A stretch of DNA of 64,000 nt, from the NCBI RefSeq assembly GCF_026151205.1, contig NC_087075.1, positions 9,904,303 to 9,968,302 on the forward strand, read 5' to 3'. The DNA comes from Bolinopsis microptera. Taxonomy: Eukaryota; Ctenophora; Tentaculata; Lobata; Bolinopsidae. The notes below the pieces were generated by a model that saw nothing but the letters and a program-made list of their open reading frames with translations, ran no database searches and was not told where the DNA came from. Shown here in pieces: positions 45,792 through 58,000 of the stretch (the first letter of the stretch is position 1; the number at the start of each line of letters is the position of its first letter). A program made the position numbers and the translations under genes.

Positions 45792-46239
45792 TAATTTTTG
45801 AACAATTTTGGCAAGCAGCAAAAAATAAGGATACCAAATGTTACAAAAGTTAATTTATATAACGCACGATGCTTGTCTAAATGGTATACAATTCGGTATC
45901 CACCAAAAGTATTGTATACCTTATCGATAATTATATCTACATCTATGTATATACCTTATCGGGAATTCCTACTTACCGATAGCGAACCAGAATTTAAAAA
46001 TTGTTACTTTAATTTTTCGAGTGTAAACCTGATATACCGAAGAATTTAGCTTTTTTCCACTTAAGTCAGATTTCTAATGTACTTATCCCGATTGTTGAAA
46101 CTAGCACGTCGGTTGACTGTTGAGCCACAAAATAGAGAAATGATTGATTCCTTCCACAAAATGTTGAGTTATCCTTTACTACAGAACTAATTTAGTAATC
46201 TAACTAATATTAATTACAAAATCTAGCATTAAATGAATA

Positions 46240-46420
46240 CCTCAGGGACACACACTTGGTCTCCTGGATTAAACTTACCTGTGTATTGAGGGCAGCCTCG
46301 CAGGTTTCCGAATAGTAACAGTAAAACCTTCAAGCACCATATCAAGAAATGTTTCTTTGAACAGTGAACCAGTCAATAGATAATATAGCAATGCTCAAAA
46401 TAAAATTGATATTCGCAAAG
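46240..46420 (+). mobile_element. Decayed repeat related to the LINE remnant at 50.0 kb
   Basis: cttggtctcctg..ttaaacttacct, a gagggcagcctcgcag phrase and ccttcaagcaccat recur at 50051-50150 as cttggtcccctg, taaacttacct, gcgggtagcctcgcag and gccatcaagaacca. No open frame survives. Confidence 0.45.
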
Positions 46421-46907
46421 GTCCGCCACCAACTTTGATTTTAAACTACGTCATAACAAAATATGTAATGAGAAAATATTTTATAATGAAAATATGCAAT
46501 AGAAAAATATGTAATAACAGAATTAAGTAAAACAGAATAAAAAGTTATTAAAAATGTTCTATAGAAAGTTTTTAATATTTATCTAATTTTTATTTTTATT
46601 TTTCATGTGCATTTTTTAATATACGTTGGGACCTTCACTTTATAAAACATACGATCATGTATGCATCAATTTTATCATTAATATGTGCTGTACCTAATAT
46701 CTCCTCAATCCTCATATTCATTTCTAGACTTTGTTCAAAATTGAACCACTGTTGTATGGTTGTGGATGGTTTTTATTGCACATAGACCGTCGGATTATAA
46801 TAAAGGGTCGAAAAATTTCATCCCGGAAACCAGTGATTGACTTGTTTGACTTTGCCAAACGAATTATCTATAAATAGCTGAGTAACTGTAAGAAGGTTCT
46901 GCATATT

Positions 46908-47345
46908 GGGACAAGTAATTGTGGGACAAGTAATTGTGGGACAAATAATTGCGTGACACGTAATTTTGGGACAAGCAATTGTGGGACAAGTAACTGTGGG
47001 GTAAGCAATTGCGGGACAAGCAATTGTGGGACAAGTGATTGTGGGACAAGTAATTGTGGGACAAGTAATTGTGGGACACGTAATTTTGGGACAAGTAATT
47101 GTGAGACAAGTGATTGTGGGACAAGTAATTGTGGGACAAGTAATTAAGCGACAAACAATTGTGGGACAAGTAATTGTGGAACAAGTAATTGTGGAACAAG
47201 TAATTGTGGAACAAGTAATTGTGGGAAAAGTAATTATGGGACAAGCAATTGTGGGGCACGTAATTGTCGGGCACGTAATTGTGGGACAAGTAATTGTGGG
47301 ACGACGTAATTGTGGGACAAGTAATCGTGGGACAAATAATCGTGA
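46908..47345. repeat. 15-bp minisatellite
   Basis: About 29 units of gtgggacaagtaatt with variants (gtggaacaag, gtgggacacg, gcgtgacacg). The unit length is a multiple of three, so long frames stay open on both strands (NYLSHN-type and QVIVG-type). They have no other protein-like property. Confidence 0.93.
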
Positions 47346-47399
47346 AGTTGTGAGACAAGTGATAGATCAAGGGAAGTTTGTTGATTAAGACACTCAAGG

Positions 47400-49985
47400 A
47401 TCAGAGAACACTTGAGGAACATTTAAGCGACTCTTTAATTATTTACTTAAGTTAATAAGTTCATTTAAGGTCCTTAAGTTTCCTTTCAGTGATCCCGATC
47501 TGTATTTTAAGTATGCTAAAATTAATTTTGTTGCATCCCCTACATTTCTCAAAGCTAACAATTTGAGTCACCTCAAGTCTAGTGTTTATGTTATAAAACA
47601 GTTCATGGATTCTAGTTTGGAAACATGCCATATTTGCTGACACGTGACAACCATAAACCAACAAGTCTCCAGCAACCCTCTAGCAACCCTCCACCATTAA
47701 TTAATCTGCATAACAACAATTATTGTCACGTGTCAAAACAAACAAAATTGACCTTCCCACCGGATTTATTGACAGTAGACACAAATATTATTTTTATGAT
47801 AGTAATATGTGAAAAAAGAAAGATTTACCTGTTGACTGCAACCATTCTGTACAATTTCTAACCACAAAGCTCAGACTTAGAAGCAGACCAATTCAAATGT
47901 ACATGCGAAAAAATACTGGAAATATAAAAAAACTGCAGCGTTGCCGATATAGATAATTCGAAAAAAACAATATGACGCGTAAAATACAATACTGTAGGAG
48001 AGAGCCGTAAAATTTCTAGATAACAGATTATGCGTAATGCGTATTGCACTACGTATATTAAGCAAATCAGCCTGCCGACTTTAAACACGGTCTGAATATT
48101 ATTCATCGGTGAAACAAAGGACTTATATCTGTGAGCCGTCAAAATTACATTGGATTTCAACGAGTTTGTTGATGTGGAGTGCTTGATATAAAACTAGAAA
48201 TCCCTCGGAAAAAACCACTTCGATAAGATACTGGTTTTAAAAGCAGGCAGTAGAGTTGTTAACTGTTCTCATATGCACATGCATATTAATCCATCGTAAA
48301 ACTGCATCAAATCGGGTTTTAACTCGAAATTTCGTATCTTATCGATCGCTTTAATTTGATTTTGCTTGAGAATTTAATTCTGTTTAAAAAACCTAAGTAT
48401 ATTCCAGCCTTATATCAAAGAGACCATCGTGGATATGTGAGGATATTCAAAATGTTAGCAGCTTATCAAATCACGTGAGATATCCTTAAGACCCTAAATT
48501 TATAGTTGTAGCATGTTAAGTCCAGGCCAACGTCTAGAATAAAAAATACTTTAGTTAAAGCGGTTCATTGTTGTTAATTTTAAATAAACGTTTGCGGTTA
48601 ACATTTCAAGTTTAAGTTTTACGTTTTACATTATGTTATGCTGAGATACGAGTTGATTTGATTCTTTTGTTAGCTGATTCGTAGTCTGGCACATTGCTGC
48701 GGAAACATAGCTTTGCTTGATGGCTTGATGTCGGAATTCATCATTTATTTTGAACACTTAAAATCTAATTTGAAACGTGATTCGAATCTCACAAACACAC
48801 ATGTTTAAAAAGTTGTTCCACATAGTCATAATGAACAAGTTTTAGAGCTTTTTGTTTTGTAATGATGACTGTGAACAGAATACAGATCGTTGTGTATTAT
48901 GATCGTGATCATTCGATGTTATGATCTTTAAATTTATTCTTAACGATATGATCAAAAAGCTTTCTTTTTCTTTGAGTACTCACGACCGAGTGTTTGATAA
49001 ATTTGCAGATTTTAAATCTCGACTTTTTCTGAAGAATCATACTTATTTATTTAAGTGTCAAATCTGGGAGTATGTATTTATTTCTCGATCAAGCAGAGCT
49101 ATATATAACGATGAGACTCAGTATTATACTAATACTATGTACGGTTTAACTTCCAATCAGTTTTCGGGATGAAATTCTTCAGGTTTGAAGCATTGGTGGT
49201 TCGTGTAAAGAAAGTAAAGAAAGGTCATCTTCAATTACTCGTGTTACGGCTGCAGATAGGTTAAGTAAGTGAGCTTTATATTTTGCAAAGAGCTTAACTT
49301 TCAACTTCATATAGAACCCTTAGAACAAATCTTTGGTGGCATATTTTAAAAGGACTGGAGAGGAAGCTTTAAATTCGATACAGTCTCATAAGTTTTAAGG
49401 AATTTTGGCATGATAGAATGCTGGCCCTAAAAACGACTATAATAATAAATAAAGGATTTACTAGACGCGACTGAATTATTTTCTAATTATGATATATATC
49501 AATATGTTATCAGATCAACCCTAAAAATACATGTCTGCGATGAATCAGAATAGTATAAGCAAAATAGTAAATATACGTGAATAGTGAACAACATATACAT
49601 TCAAAATATATATAAGCTGACAGACACACTCGTCAGATGTACAATTGTACATCATCCCAGACAGCAAGTCAGGTTTGATAGCTATAATCAATAATCATAA
49701 GCTTATTGTAACTGTCAACTAATTAAAAGCTTATTCTAACTTTTAATTACCGAACTCTAACGATATCAATTATGGCTGATCACTGCCCATCAACTGCCAT
49801 GGCGACAGTTTCGTTTTATTTTATCACCACCTCGTTATGTACAAAATATGTTTTGTCCCCTAATAGTCACAATCTTTGTCGTGGTTATGAGGAACAGTCA
49901 TATAAACTGAGTATCACAGAGCTTACTTATTCAATAGTTACTGCAGTCTTGTGCTTATTAGACTATTGCGGATCCAACAATGACG
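47400..49985. other. Intergenic, no gene recognised
   Basis: Over 2.5 kb of AT-rich sequence with only short, compositionally biased frames (for example 48921-49172, a Phe/Lys/Ser-rich frame without recognisable motifs). No splice-bounded exon was convincing. Confidence 0.45.
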
Positions 49986-49989
49986 AATC

Positions 49990-50150
49990 TCAATTCAACT
50001 ATCGTCATTGCAAAACCAATCAATCAAGGAGTTCCACAGGGATTTGTACTTTAACTTGGTCCCCTGTTTTTTAAACTTACCTATAAATAGCGGGTAGCCT
50101 CGCAGTTTTTCGACGCGAAAGCGTGAAGCCATCAAGAACCATTTGTAACC
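49990..50150 (+). mobile_element. Decayed LINE reverse-transcriptase fragment
   Basis: One frame reads INQGVPQGFVL, stop, LGPLFFKLTY. This is the RT motif GVPQGSVLGPLLF seen in jockey/CR1-type LINEs, with a nonsense change in its middle. The flanking sequence is related to 46240-46420. Confidence 0.65.
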
Positions 50151-51715
50151 AACCAATTGTAAACAGGAGAAAAATTAGATAAGACTTTTAATCTTATCTA
50201 AAGACTATAATAAAAACTAGAAATTTCGTTTGAAGACAAATTAACGAAATTTGGAATGAATTATAAATGAGACTGGTCAATAATTGTATATTTAACATTT
50301 AAACTCCTGGAAAATTCGAACAATTGATCAATCCGATCATGAAAAAGAATTGCGGTTACACATTCACGATCATGAATAGGATATGCGGTAACAATCCCAT
50401 CACGAAAAGGAATCCGTGGTTAAATGAACGTAAATCTGAGCATGATCATTCACAGCTTAGTGAATGCTAAAGTTAGCGTACACTTGCTGTTAACAAGTGA
50501 TGCAATTTTTAAAGTAACCAAAAACAAGTAGAACGTGGAGTTTTATATACCATGCTTGGTATATCGATAACAAGTAAAACTTTACAGAAATATAATATAA
50601 TATATATCTACAAGACATAACCTCGAGGACAACGGTTAACATTAAAAACTTTGTAAAAAAGCAACCCTCAAGTGCACAAGAAAGAGTAAAATCAGCTGAG
50701 ATCTTATCAAGTAATACTAAATGTAATGAAGAGATAACCTCAGCACTACATAGCGTTTATAACAGTCACACACACTGCGGATTGTCAGACAATGACAAGT
50801 AGGGTTTAATACAAAGTAAAAGACGATATCGTCAAACGTTTTATATGCAGCAAGTAACATACATTCAATTTTAAATTAATGTTACATAATTATAGTTAAA
50901 TAAAAGTTAACACACATGGTGATATAATCAGCTCTTAACATTTATTTATAGCCATGAAGTTATCCGCCTATCCGGATCATGAAAACAACGACCTACCTAT
51001 TGTTGAGTTTACTGTAAAGTCGTACTAGATGAGTAGACACCGTTCTGTGTACCCTTTTAACCACTGTTAACCGTTTTAACCGTTAACCGTTTTAACCACC
51101 CGAACTACCTGCTGTGTAAATAACGTCAGTCACAGTGCTGGTAAGCGCGACCGTCAGTTTGATCATAGCATTATTTGGCTTATTAAAAATCATTAAAAAT
51201 ATAATAGGAGTCAATATTATTGGTTCGTGTTCAATCTTTAACTATTTTTCTACTCAACGATATCAGTTCATAAGGTTTAAATTAAGTCTGGAAACTCTTG
51301 TTCGACGTTTTAAATCGATCAACGACACTGATGGCACCGGAAGTTTAGATCGAGCGAAAATGAAAATGTGAATACGGAAATGTAATCATTCAGCGATTGG
51401 TGGTGTAATGTTACGAGGTTACAGGTTCGAGCTCCACGATGTTCTGATGTAGCATCATGTCAACCACTGGGCTAAGGACTCCATCGGATCTAAACAGCCC
51501 CCAGGCCTCACAGTGAACTTCCTGCTCCACAAACAAGTCGCTTAGTATTTGATCACACAGAAATTGATTTCCCCGAAATTTTCTGGACCGATTTTTCACA
51601 AATCAGAATTTCATAGACCTTATCAAACATGCTTGGGCCCTAGCTTGATCGTAAGGTCCATGAAACCTTTATACGATAAGATTACAAGTCTCCCATGAAC
51701 ACCCCGCTGTCACAG
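50151..51715. other. Intergenic, no gene recognised
   Basis: AT-rich. Contains ccgttttaaccgttaaccgttttaacc near 51074, a tRNA-like B-box (ggttcgagctcc at about 51423) without an A-box at the right distance, and the unreadable 5' edge of the LINE that follows. Confidence 0.4.
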
Positions 51716-51717
51716 CA

Positions 51718-53382
51718 GTGACACAACTGGAATTCTCTATCAGTGATGTTATCGAGGCTATTGATGATATTAAGCCAAATGCTTCATCTGGTCCTGATGA
51801 GATCCCAGTTGCTCTACTTAAGAATTGCAAAGATGCTATGGCGATTCCTATCCATCTGATCTGGTCAAAATCCCTTGCATCTGGAGAAGTACCTTCATTT
51901 TATAAGTACTCCCACGTTTCTCCGCTCCACAAGAAAGATAGCAAGGCGTTTCCTTCCAACTACAGGCCCATTTCACTCACCTCCCATATAATCAAGGTGT
52001 TTGAGAGAATCATAAGGAAAAAGCTAGTCTTACATCTAGAAATGAACAACTTGCTCTGTAGCAAACAGCATGGCTTTAGATCAGGCCGCAGCTGCCTTAC
52101 ACAGCTTCTCCACCATTTCGACGACGTTTTTGAGTCATTAACCAACAAAGCTGACTTTGATTCTATATATCTTGATTACGCTAAGGCGTTCGATAAAGTT
52201 GATCACAAATTGTTGATCAGGAAACTTCACCTCTATGGCTTAAATCCAAAAATCATCAAATGGATTGAATCTTTTCTGTCAGACCGGAAGCAAGCTGTAG
52301 TGGTCGACGGCCACTTGTCATTTCTCGCTCTGATCATCAGTGGTGTCCCCCAGGGAACAGTCCTCGGGCCGATCTTGTTCCTTATTTTCATCAATGATAT
52401 TGAGCATTGCATAACTGAATCCATCATCAGATGCTTTGCAGACGACACTCGTGTTTCAATATCGGTAACCTGTGAACAAGACGTATCTGTGTTACAAAAC
52501 GACTTGAACAGTGTCATAAAATGGTCTGAACGAAACAATATGGCACTACATAAAGACAAGTTTGAGTACATGTGTCACAGACACAATCGACGTAGTGCTC
52601 TCGTCGAACTTCCTTTTGTTAGTGAACTATACCAGTACTCAGTATCCAAAGACAAGTCACTCGCACCTGTAGGTCAACTAAGAGACCTCGGGGTTCTCGT
52701 CTCCAACGATCTATCTTGGCAACCCCACATCAAGACCGCAGCAAACAAGGCTCGACAAAAAGCTGCCTGGGTTTTCAGTGTCTTTCAGACAAGATCTCCA
52801 GTCATAATGCTTACGCTTTACAAGTCGATGGTTCGTAGTTTACTGGAATACTGTTGCCCGCTATGGCACCCCTCCAAGATATGTGACATCCAGGAGCTTG
52901 AAAGCGTACAGAAAGCTTTCACCGCAAGGATTACTGGAATGCGTGATCTCCATTATTGGGACCGTCTTCAACGGCTATCTCTGATGTCTCTACAGCGTCG
53001 CAGGGAGCGGTTCATTTTACTTCATATGTGGAAGATTTTCCATCACCATACCAGCAACGACATTAACGTGCAGTTTGTCTCCAGGCCACGTTTTGGAAAC
53101 CTTGCAGTCATTCCATCTGCATGCAGACACAGCTCAGCTGCAAATCAGTCACTGTATGATAATTCATTTGCAGTCATAGGCCCAAAATTGTGGAATGCAA
53201 TGCCTTACCATTTGAATTCCATCGGCGACCGAGAGCATTTCAAATCGCAGCTCACCCAGTTCATGCTATCTCTTCCGGATACACCGCCCATCAGGGGCTA
53301 CACTCCTCAGAACTCAAACTCGCTGCTTTGCTGGAGGAATGACAGAGAGATCTCCTCTCTGTGGGGTGGTCACACAATGTGA
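51718..53382 (+). mobile_element. LINE ORF2 reverse transcriptase, long open copy (jockey/CR1-like)
   Basis: An uninterrupted 554-codon frame spans the whole RT and C-terminal region: KPNASSGPDEIPVALLKNC, HKKDSKAFPSNYRPISLTS, KQHGFRSGRSCLTQLL, the motif A line IYLDYAKAFDKVDHKLL, SGVPQGTVLGPILFLIFIND, the catalytic FADD in RCFADDTRV, then LRDLGVLVSNDLSW and LLEYCCPLWHPSK, ending SLWGGHTM. The endonuclease domain is missing, so it is 5'-truncated, but with no stop or frameshift in 1.66 kb it is a young insertion. It is a different family from the LINEs at 10 kb and 15 kb. No poly(A) tail is visible. The 3' end has gtgacataggtaggtaac. Confidence 0.9.
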
Positions 53383-55051
53383 TGGCCCTGTTAAAGCTTA
53401 ACGAATCTCAACATAGGTGACATAGGTAGGTAACAGTGTCACGACGGTGACAGTTCGGTTGTGATAAAACACCCATGAAACTATTTTATCATTCCAATTA
53501 TCTTAAATTGATGTTGAGAAATATTCAAGTTAAAAGATGTGCGAAATTATAATTACTTACATGATTTTAAAAATAGATTCCTCTGAAGCAGACGATGTTA
53601 TCCAATAGTGCAATGTCGAGGCATGATCTCACTATCACAAATAAATATAACTGTAAAGTGTGGACATTTAAAAGTCAGAATTAAATGTTGCCGAAACAAT
53701 TTTTGAAGAAGTCAAGAAAACAGTGGCTTTTCTGTCATAACATATTCAAATAAAAACTTCACAGTGGCTTTTTCGAACAATAACTTAACATAAACTAAAA
53801 ACAACTGCTGAAAATCCAACGAAATCTGAATTTAAAAACAGCATATTCCGATCATCTCGCGTACAATTACATGTTAAAAAGATGAAAAATCATTATATTT
53901 AGTAATTAGAGGATGATCTTATGATTACTTTAAATTGTGGGCAACAAGAAAAAACCACTTATTATGATGCGTAACTTAGCTCCATGATTGTTGAACATAT
54001 TTATCCGCATGGACTGCATAACAATTACAAGTGTGACCTGTAGTAATTTATTAGTTTAACGTTAAGTAAGCCTCATGGACTTTTGGGCCACTTCGTCTTA
54101 TGCAACAAATTATTTATTGAACGGAATCATCGCATTCGTGGATATTATCGCAAAAACATTACAAATGTATACAAATCATCGCCAAAACAGGTGATTCATA
54201 AGTTCCGTTAATATCACTAATTCTAAACATAAAATCAACCTCAAAACCAAACACACATCAACAAACTCTCCACCATTCTTCACAGTTTACAGCTAATAGT
54301 AATAACTAAAAGTTATAACGTGCAAAAAACAACTGCTCTCCCTATCATTCTGTTAAGTATGTTCACGGTGGAAGATTTCGAAAATAAGACTTATTCAGTT
54401 TTTTATTGATCTGCATGAAAAGCTAGCTCTGTGTATTTTAACAGACTGCTTGGTTCAATCTGTACGGGGGGCGGGGGCTCCTTTATTGATGCCGCCCTTA
54501 ATCAGCAACTATTAGCTTTATATCTCACATAATCCGCATACAATTACGAAACTTAATCACGTTTGCAAAAAGTTTCTCATACGTAGACAAACTTTCGCCT
54601 TCTTTGTTTCAAAAATTTATTCAGTAAAAATCGTTTGAATCCAATTGTGCGACAAAAGAGATAAATTAACTATGATATGATCTATAATATATAACATAAT
54701 AATATTATAAATACTAAAACAGCCTCAGAACCGCATAACACAGGGGTCTACGTGGTGACGTGAAGGAACACGCTGGAAATTTCCGATAATTCATCGAAAT
54801 TTCCGGATTATTCTCCGCTCTGACTTACTCTTCTGCTATATTCAATATTCAGTGATTTAATGTGCTAGATTTAGGACAGGGTGGCTTGAATCCTTGAGCG
54901 GCTTCAGTCTAAATAACACGTCTTAAGCGGCTTTTCTTCAGTTAAGGTGGCTTGTCTGGGTGGCATCATATCTATCTCAACATTAACCAGAAGTTATCAT
55001 TCTTACTAATCAGTAGTTATCTCAGATTCACTGATAGGTTATAATCCGTCA
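53383..55051. other. 3' flank region, no gene recognised
   Basis: AT-rich. Only short frames, and no exon supported. The next feature on the minus strand is the last exon of the VWD gene. Confidence 0.45.
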
Positions 55052-58000
55052 TCAAACACATCTCGCATCTAAAGTTGCGTTATTAAGATTATTGTCCGTG
55101 TGATAAGAGTTGATAGCAGCTAGATTTCCGCAGAACACATCCCGTCTGTTCATGAGAAGGGAGTCAGCTTCACAACCTCGCATTATCTGGGAGAGAGGGG
55201 TGTTACTAGGTGTTACTGGGTGTTATTCATAGATGTTATTAGGTGTTATTAGGTGTTATTAGGTGTTATTAGGTGTTATTAGGTGTTATTAGGTGTTATT
55301 ATGTGTTATTAGGCGTTACATATTATTAGTTGTTCCTTTTTATTTGAAAATTCAAATAATTATTATGTAAGAGAAATGAGAATCAAGCGTTACATTTCAG
55401 TCATGCAAAATTACAGTAACATCGCATTTTGATATAAAACTAATGGAAACAATGATATTGGGTTATATGTTGCAAACTGTGTAACCGGATGACAACTAAC
55501 TAAACTAGAAAAATAAATTTTAATATATATAATAAAATAATTAATTCGGTTGAACCAATACATTGAGCTGCATTAAAGTTGAGGCCGTCAAACTAGGTGT
55601 TACTAGGTGTTACTAGATATTACTAGGTGTTACTAGGTGTAACTAGGTGTTACTAAATGTTACTAGCTGTTGCGCGGTGTTGTATCATGCTCGGTTTTAC
55701 ATGGCGAGAACAGTCAAATTCTGACCGAACTGAACATTATTGTTTTGGATTTGATTTCTGCAAACTGTTTCACTGCTTGCAAAGTTTATCATTTTGTGGG
55801 TTGGAAATTTGCTAAAAAACACATAGAAAAATAGAAGTTGCCAATTTAAAATAGCGGCGAGGTTGCGGCTTGAATGCGTAGAGAACTGCCAAAAAGTGTT
55901 GGTGTGCTTTGCAGTATCTAAATGAAATAGTTTTATCATATGGGGCAACTAGGTGTTACTAGGTGCTTCCAGGGGTAACTAGGTGTAACTAGGTGCTTCC
56001 AGGGGTAACTAGGTGTTACTAGGTGCTTCCAGGGGTAACTAGGTGTTACTAGGTGCTTCCAGGGGTAACTAGGAGTTACTAGGTGCTACCCGTGGTAACT
56101 AGGTGTTACTAGGTGTTACTAAGTGTTACTAGGTGACATTATACCTGATGTGTAATGGATTTAGGGACAGAGTGTCCCTGTTCTCTGATAGACCTACAAG
56201 TTCTGATCTCCTTGCTCGGCTCTGTCTGCACTAGCTCTTTAGAGTCAACACAGCTCTGGATCAACTTCCGTCTGAAATTTAGTTGGAAATTAACAATGTA
56301 ATACTGTCTTTATCCCCGATGTTCTAAAGCCTCTTTCTAAATTTATCATAATGAGAATGCTATGAGCAAGAACATAATGATAGTCATTAATTAAAGAATG
56401 TTCATGTCTGAGAATATTTACAAAACAAAGAAACTCACTGGCTAAATAGTTGATGTCCGATAAAAACATCATTCTGACTGTTCTGAGAGATCGCCCCGCA
56501 TGCTCCATTAATGTTAGACCTGGAGAGGGCATTATTTTTATAATTATTATGATATTGTCATTAAGATTTTAAACATTTTAGGATTGATGAAAAGAAATCA
56601 AAATCATAACCTTATTCTCATTTATTTCGGTTTGAGGAAATAGTCATGTTGCATAAGAAATAGAAATAATCAGGGTTGTAGGAAGCGGGGGGGGGGGGGG
56701 GGGGGGGGGGGCCAACTTTTTAATTTAGGTTTCTAAAAATTTTAGAGAAATAAATTGTTTTCCCGAAAATTTTCTAAGTCAAAAAACTACTTTTGTTCAT
56801 GTTTCATGCTACCCTGATCATTCTGAGCCGAAAATATTTTTTTCGGTTTTCGAAGTTCGATATACGATTTTGGACTCGAGGGTTCCCCTTTGTAATGCGA
56901 TCTCGAAAGGCAGGCCTGATCCCCTTCGCAATACGAGCTCGGCAGCGGAAGCTCTGCTTTCAGAGGTACGTATCGAGAATGACTCGGACCGAAGTAAAAT
57001 TTTTTCAAAGTTTCTCTTGAAATTACTTTTGTTCATGTTTCATGCTACCCTGATCATTCTGAGCCGAAAATATATTTTTCGGTTTTTTGAAGACCGTACC
57101 TACATTCGGAAGGTTGTGGATGTGATACTAATTGGTTTCATATATTAATTATAGAAAAAGTGTCGCGGAAACGTGAAAAATCGCGATACCGCACATGTTG
57201 CAATTTCCTTTTGTCCTTACCCTCGAAATTCAGGCTTTGGCGCGAAGCGCCAAAAAATATTTTGAATTTGGCCCCCCCCCCCTACACCCCTGGAAATAAG
57301 GCATTAGTTTTATAATTGTGAGCAAGATTTTGGCAGTTGAGGATCGAGAAACAGATATCTACATTTTATTTGTATATTATTATCTTACTTTGATTTTATG
57401 AAAGTGTAACTAAGTTAATACTCACAGTTCATGCGCGTTTGTCCTGACAACTAGGTAGTTCTGGTTAGAGTACATTATCTGCAAATCCTCCAAAAGTAAC
57501 GTCAGGGTTTTATCCTTCCTCGCAACTTTTACTTTGTCTCCAAACAGGCTGATTTCCGAGTTTACCTAAGTTGAAGGTTAGGATAAATGCTACAAAGTGT
57601 TACTTGGTGTTACTTGGTGTTAATAGGTGTTACCAGGTGTTACCAGGTGTTACCAGGTGACAGGTGTTACCAGTGGCGTAACGTTGCCTGTTGGCGCCCC
57701 CCTGCCGAAAAAAGCGCCCCCCTGTTGGCGCCCCCTCCCCTTTTGGTGCCCCTCCCTAAAATTAAACAAATTAGGTGATTTTAAAGAATACGCCGGTAAA
57801 ATCTCTAAAAAAGTGTGTATCTAGAGCAAAACGCGCAGTTTTGCTAGTACTTTAGTTAAGTTTTCGAAATTGTCCCACATTCAAACGACGATTTGGCGCC
57901 CCCCTAAGACGGCGCCCCCCTGCACAGCGGGGTCAGCAGGGCCTTTCGTTACGCCACTGGGTGTTACTAGACTGATTTATGAGTTTACCTGAGTTCAATG

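Noticed and set aside
46864-47397. NYLSHN and QVIVG repeat proteins
   Set aside because: The 15-bp unit keeps frames open on both strands. There is no unique coding sequence at either side.
48921-49172. 83-residue plus-strand ORF
   Set aside because: Phe/Lys/Ser-rich composition typical of AT-rich noncoding DNA, with no motif, no homologue in the window and no splice context.
51418-51434. tRNA or SINE promoter suggested by ggttcgagctcc
   Set aside because: No A-box at the expected distance and no second copy of the sequence in the window.
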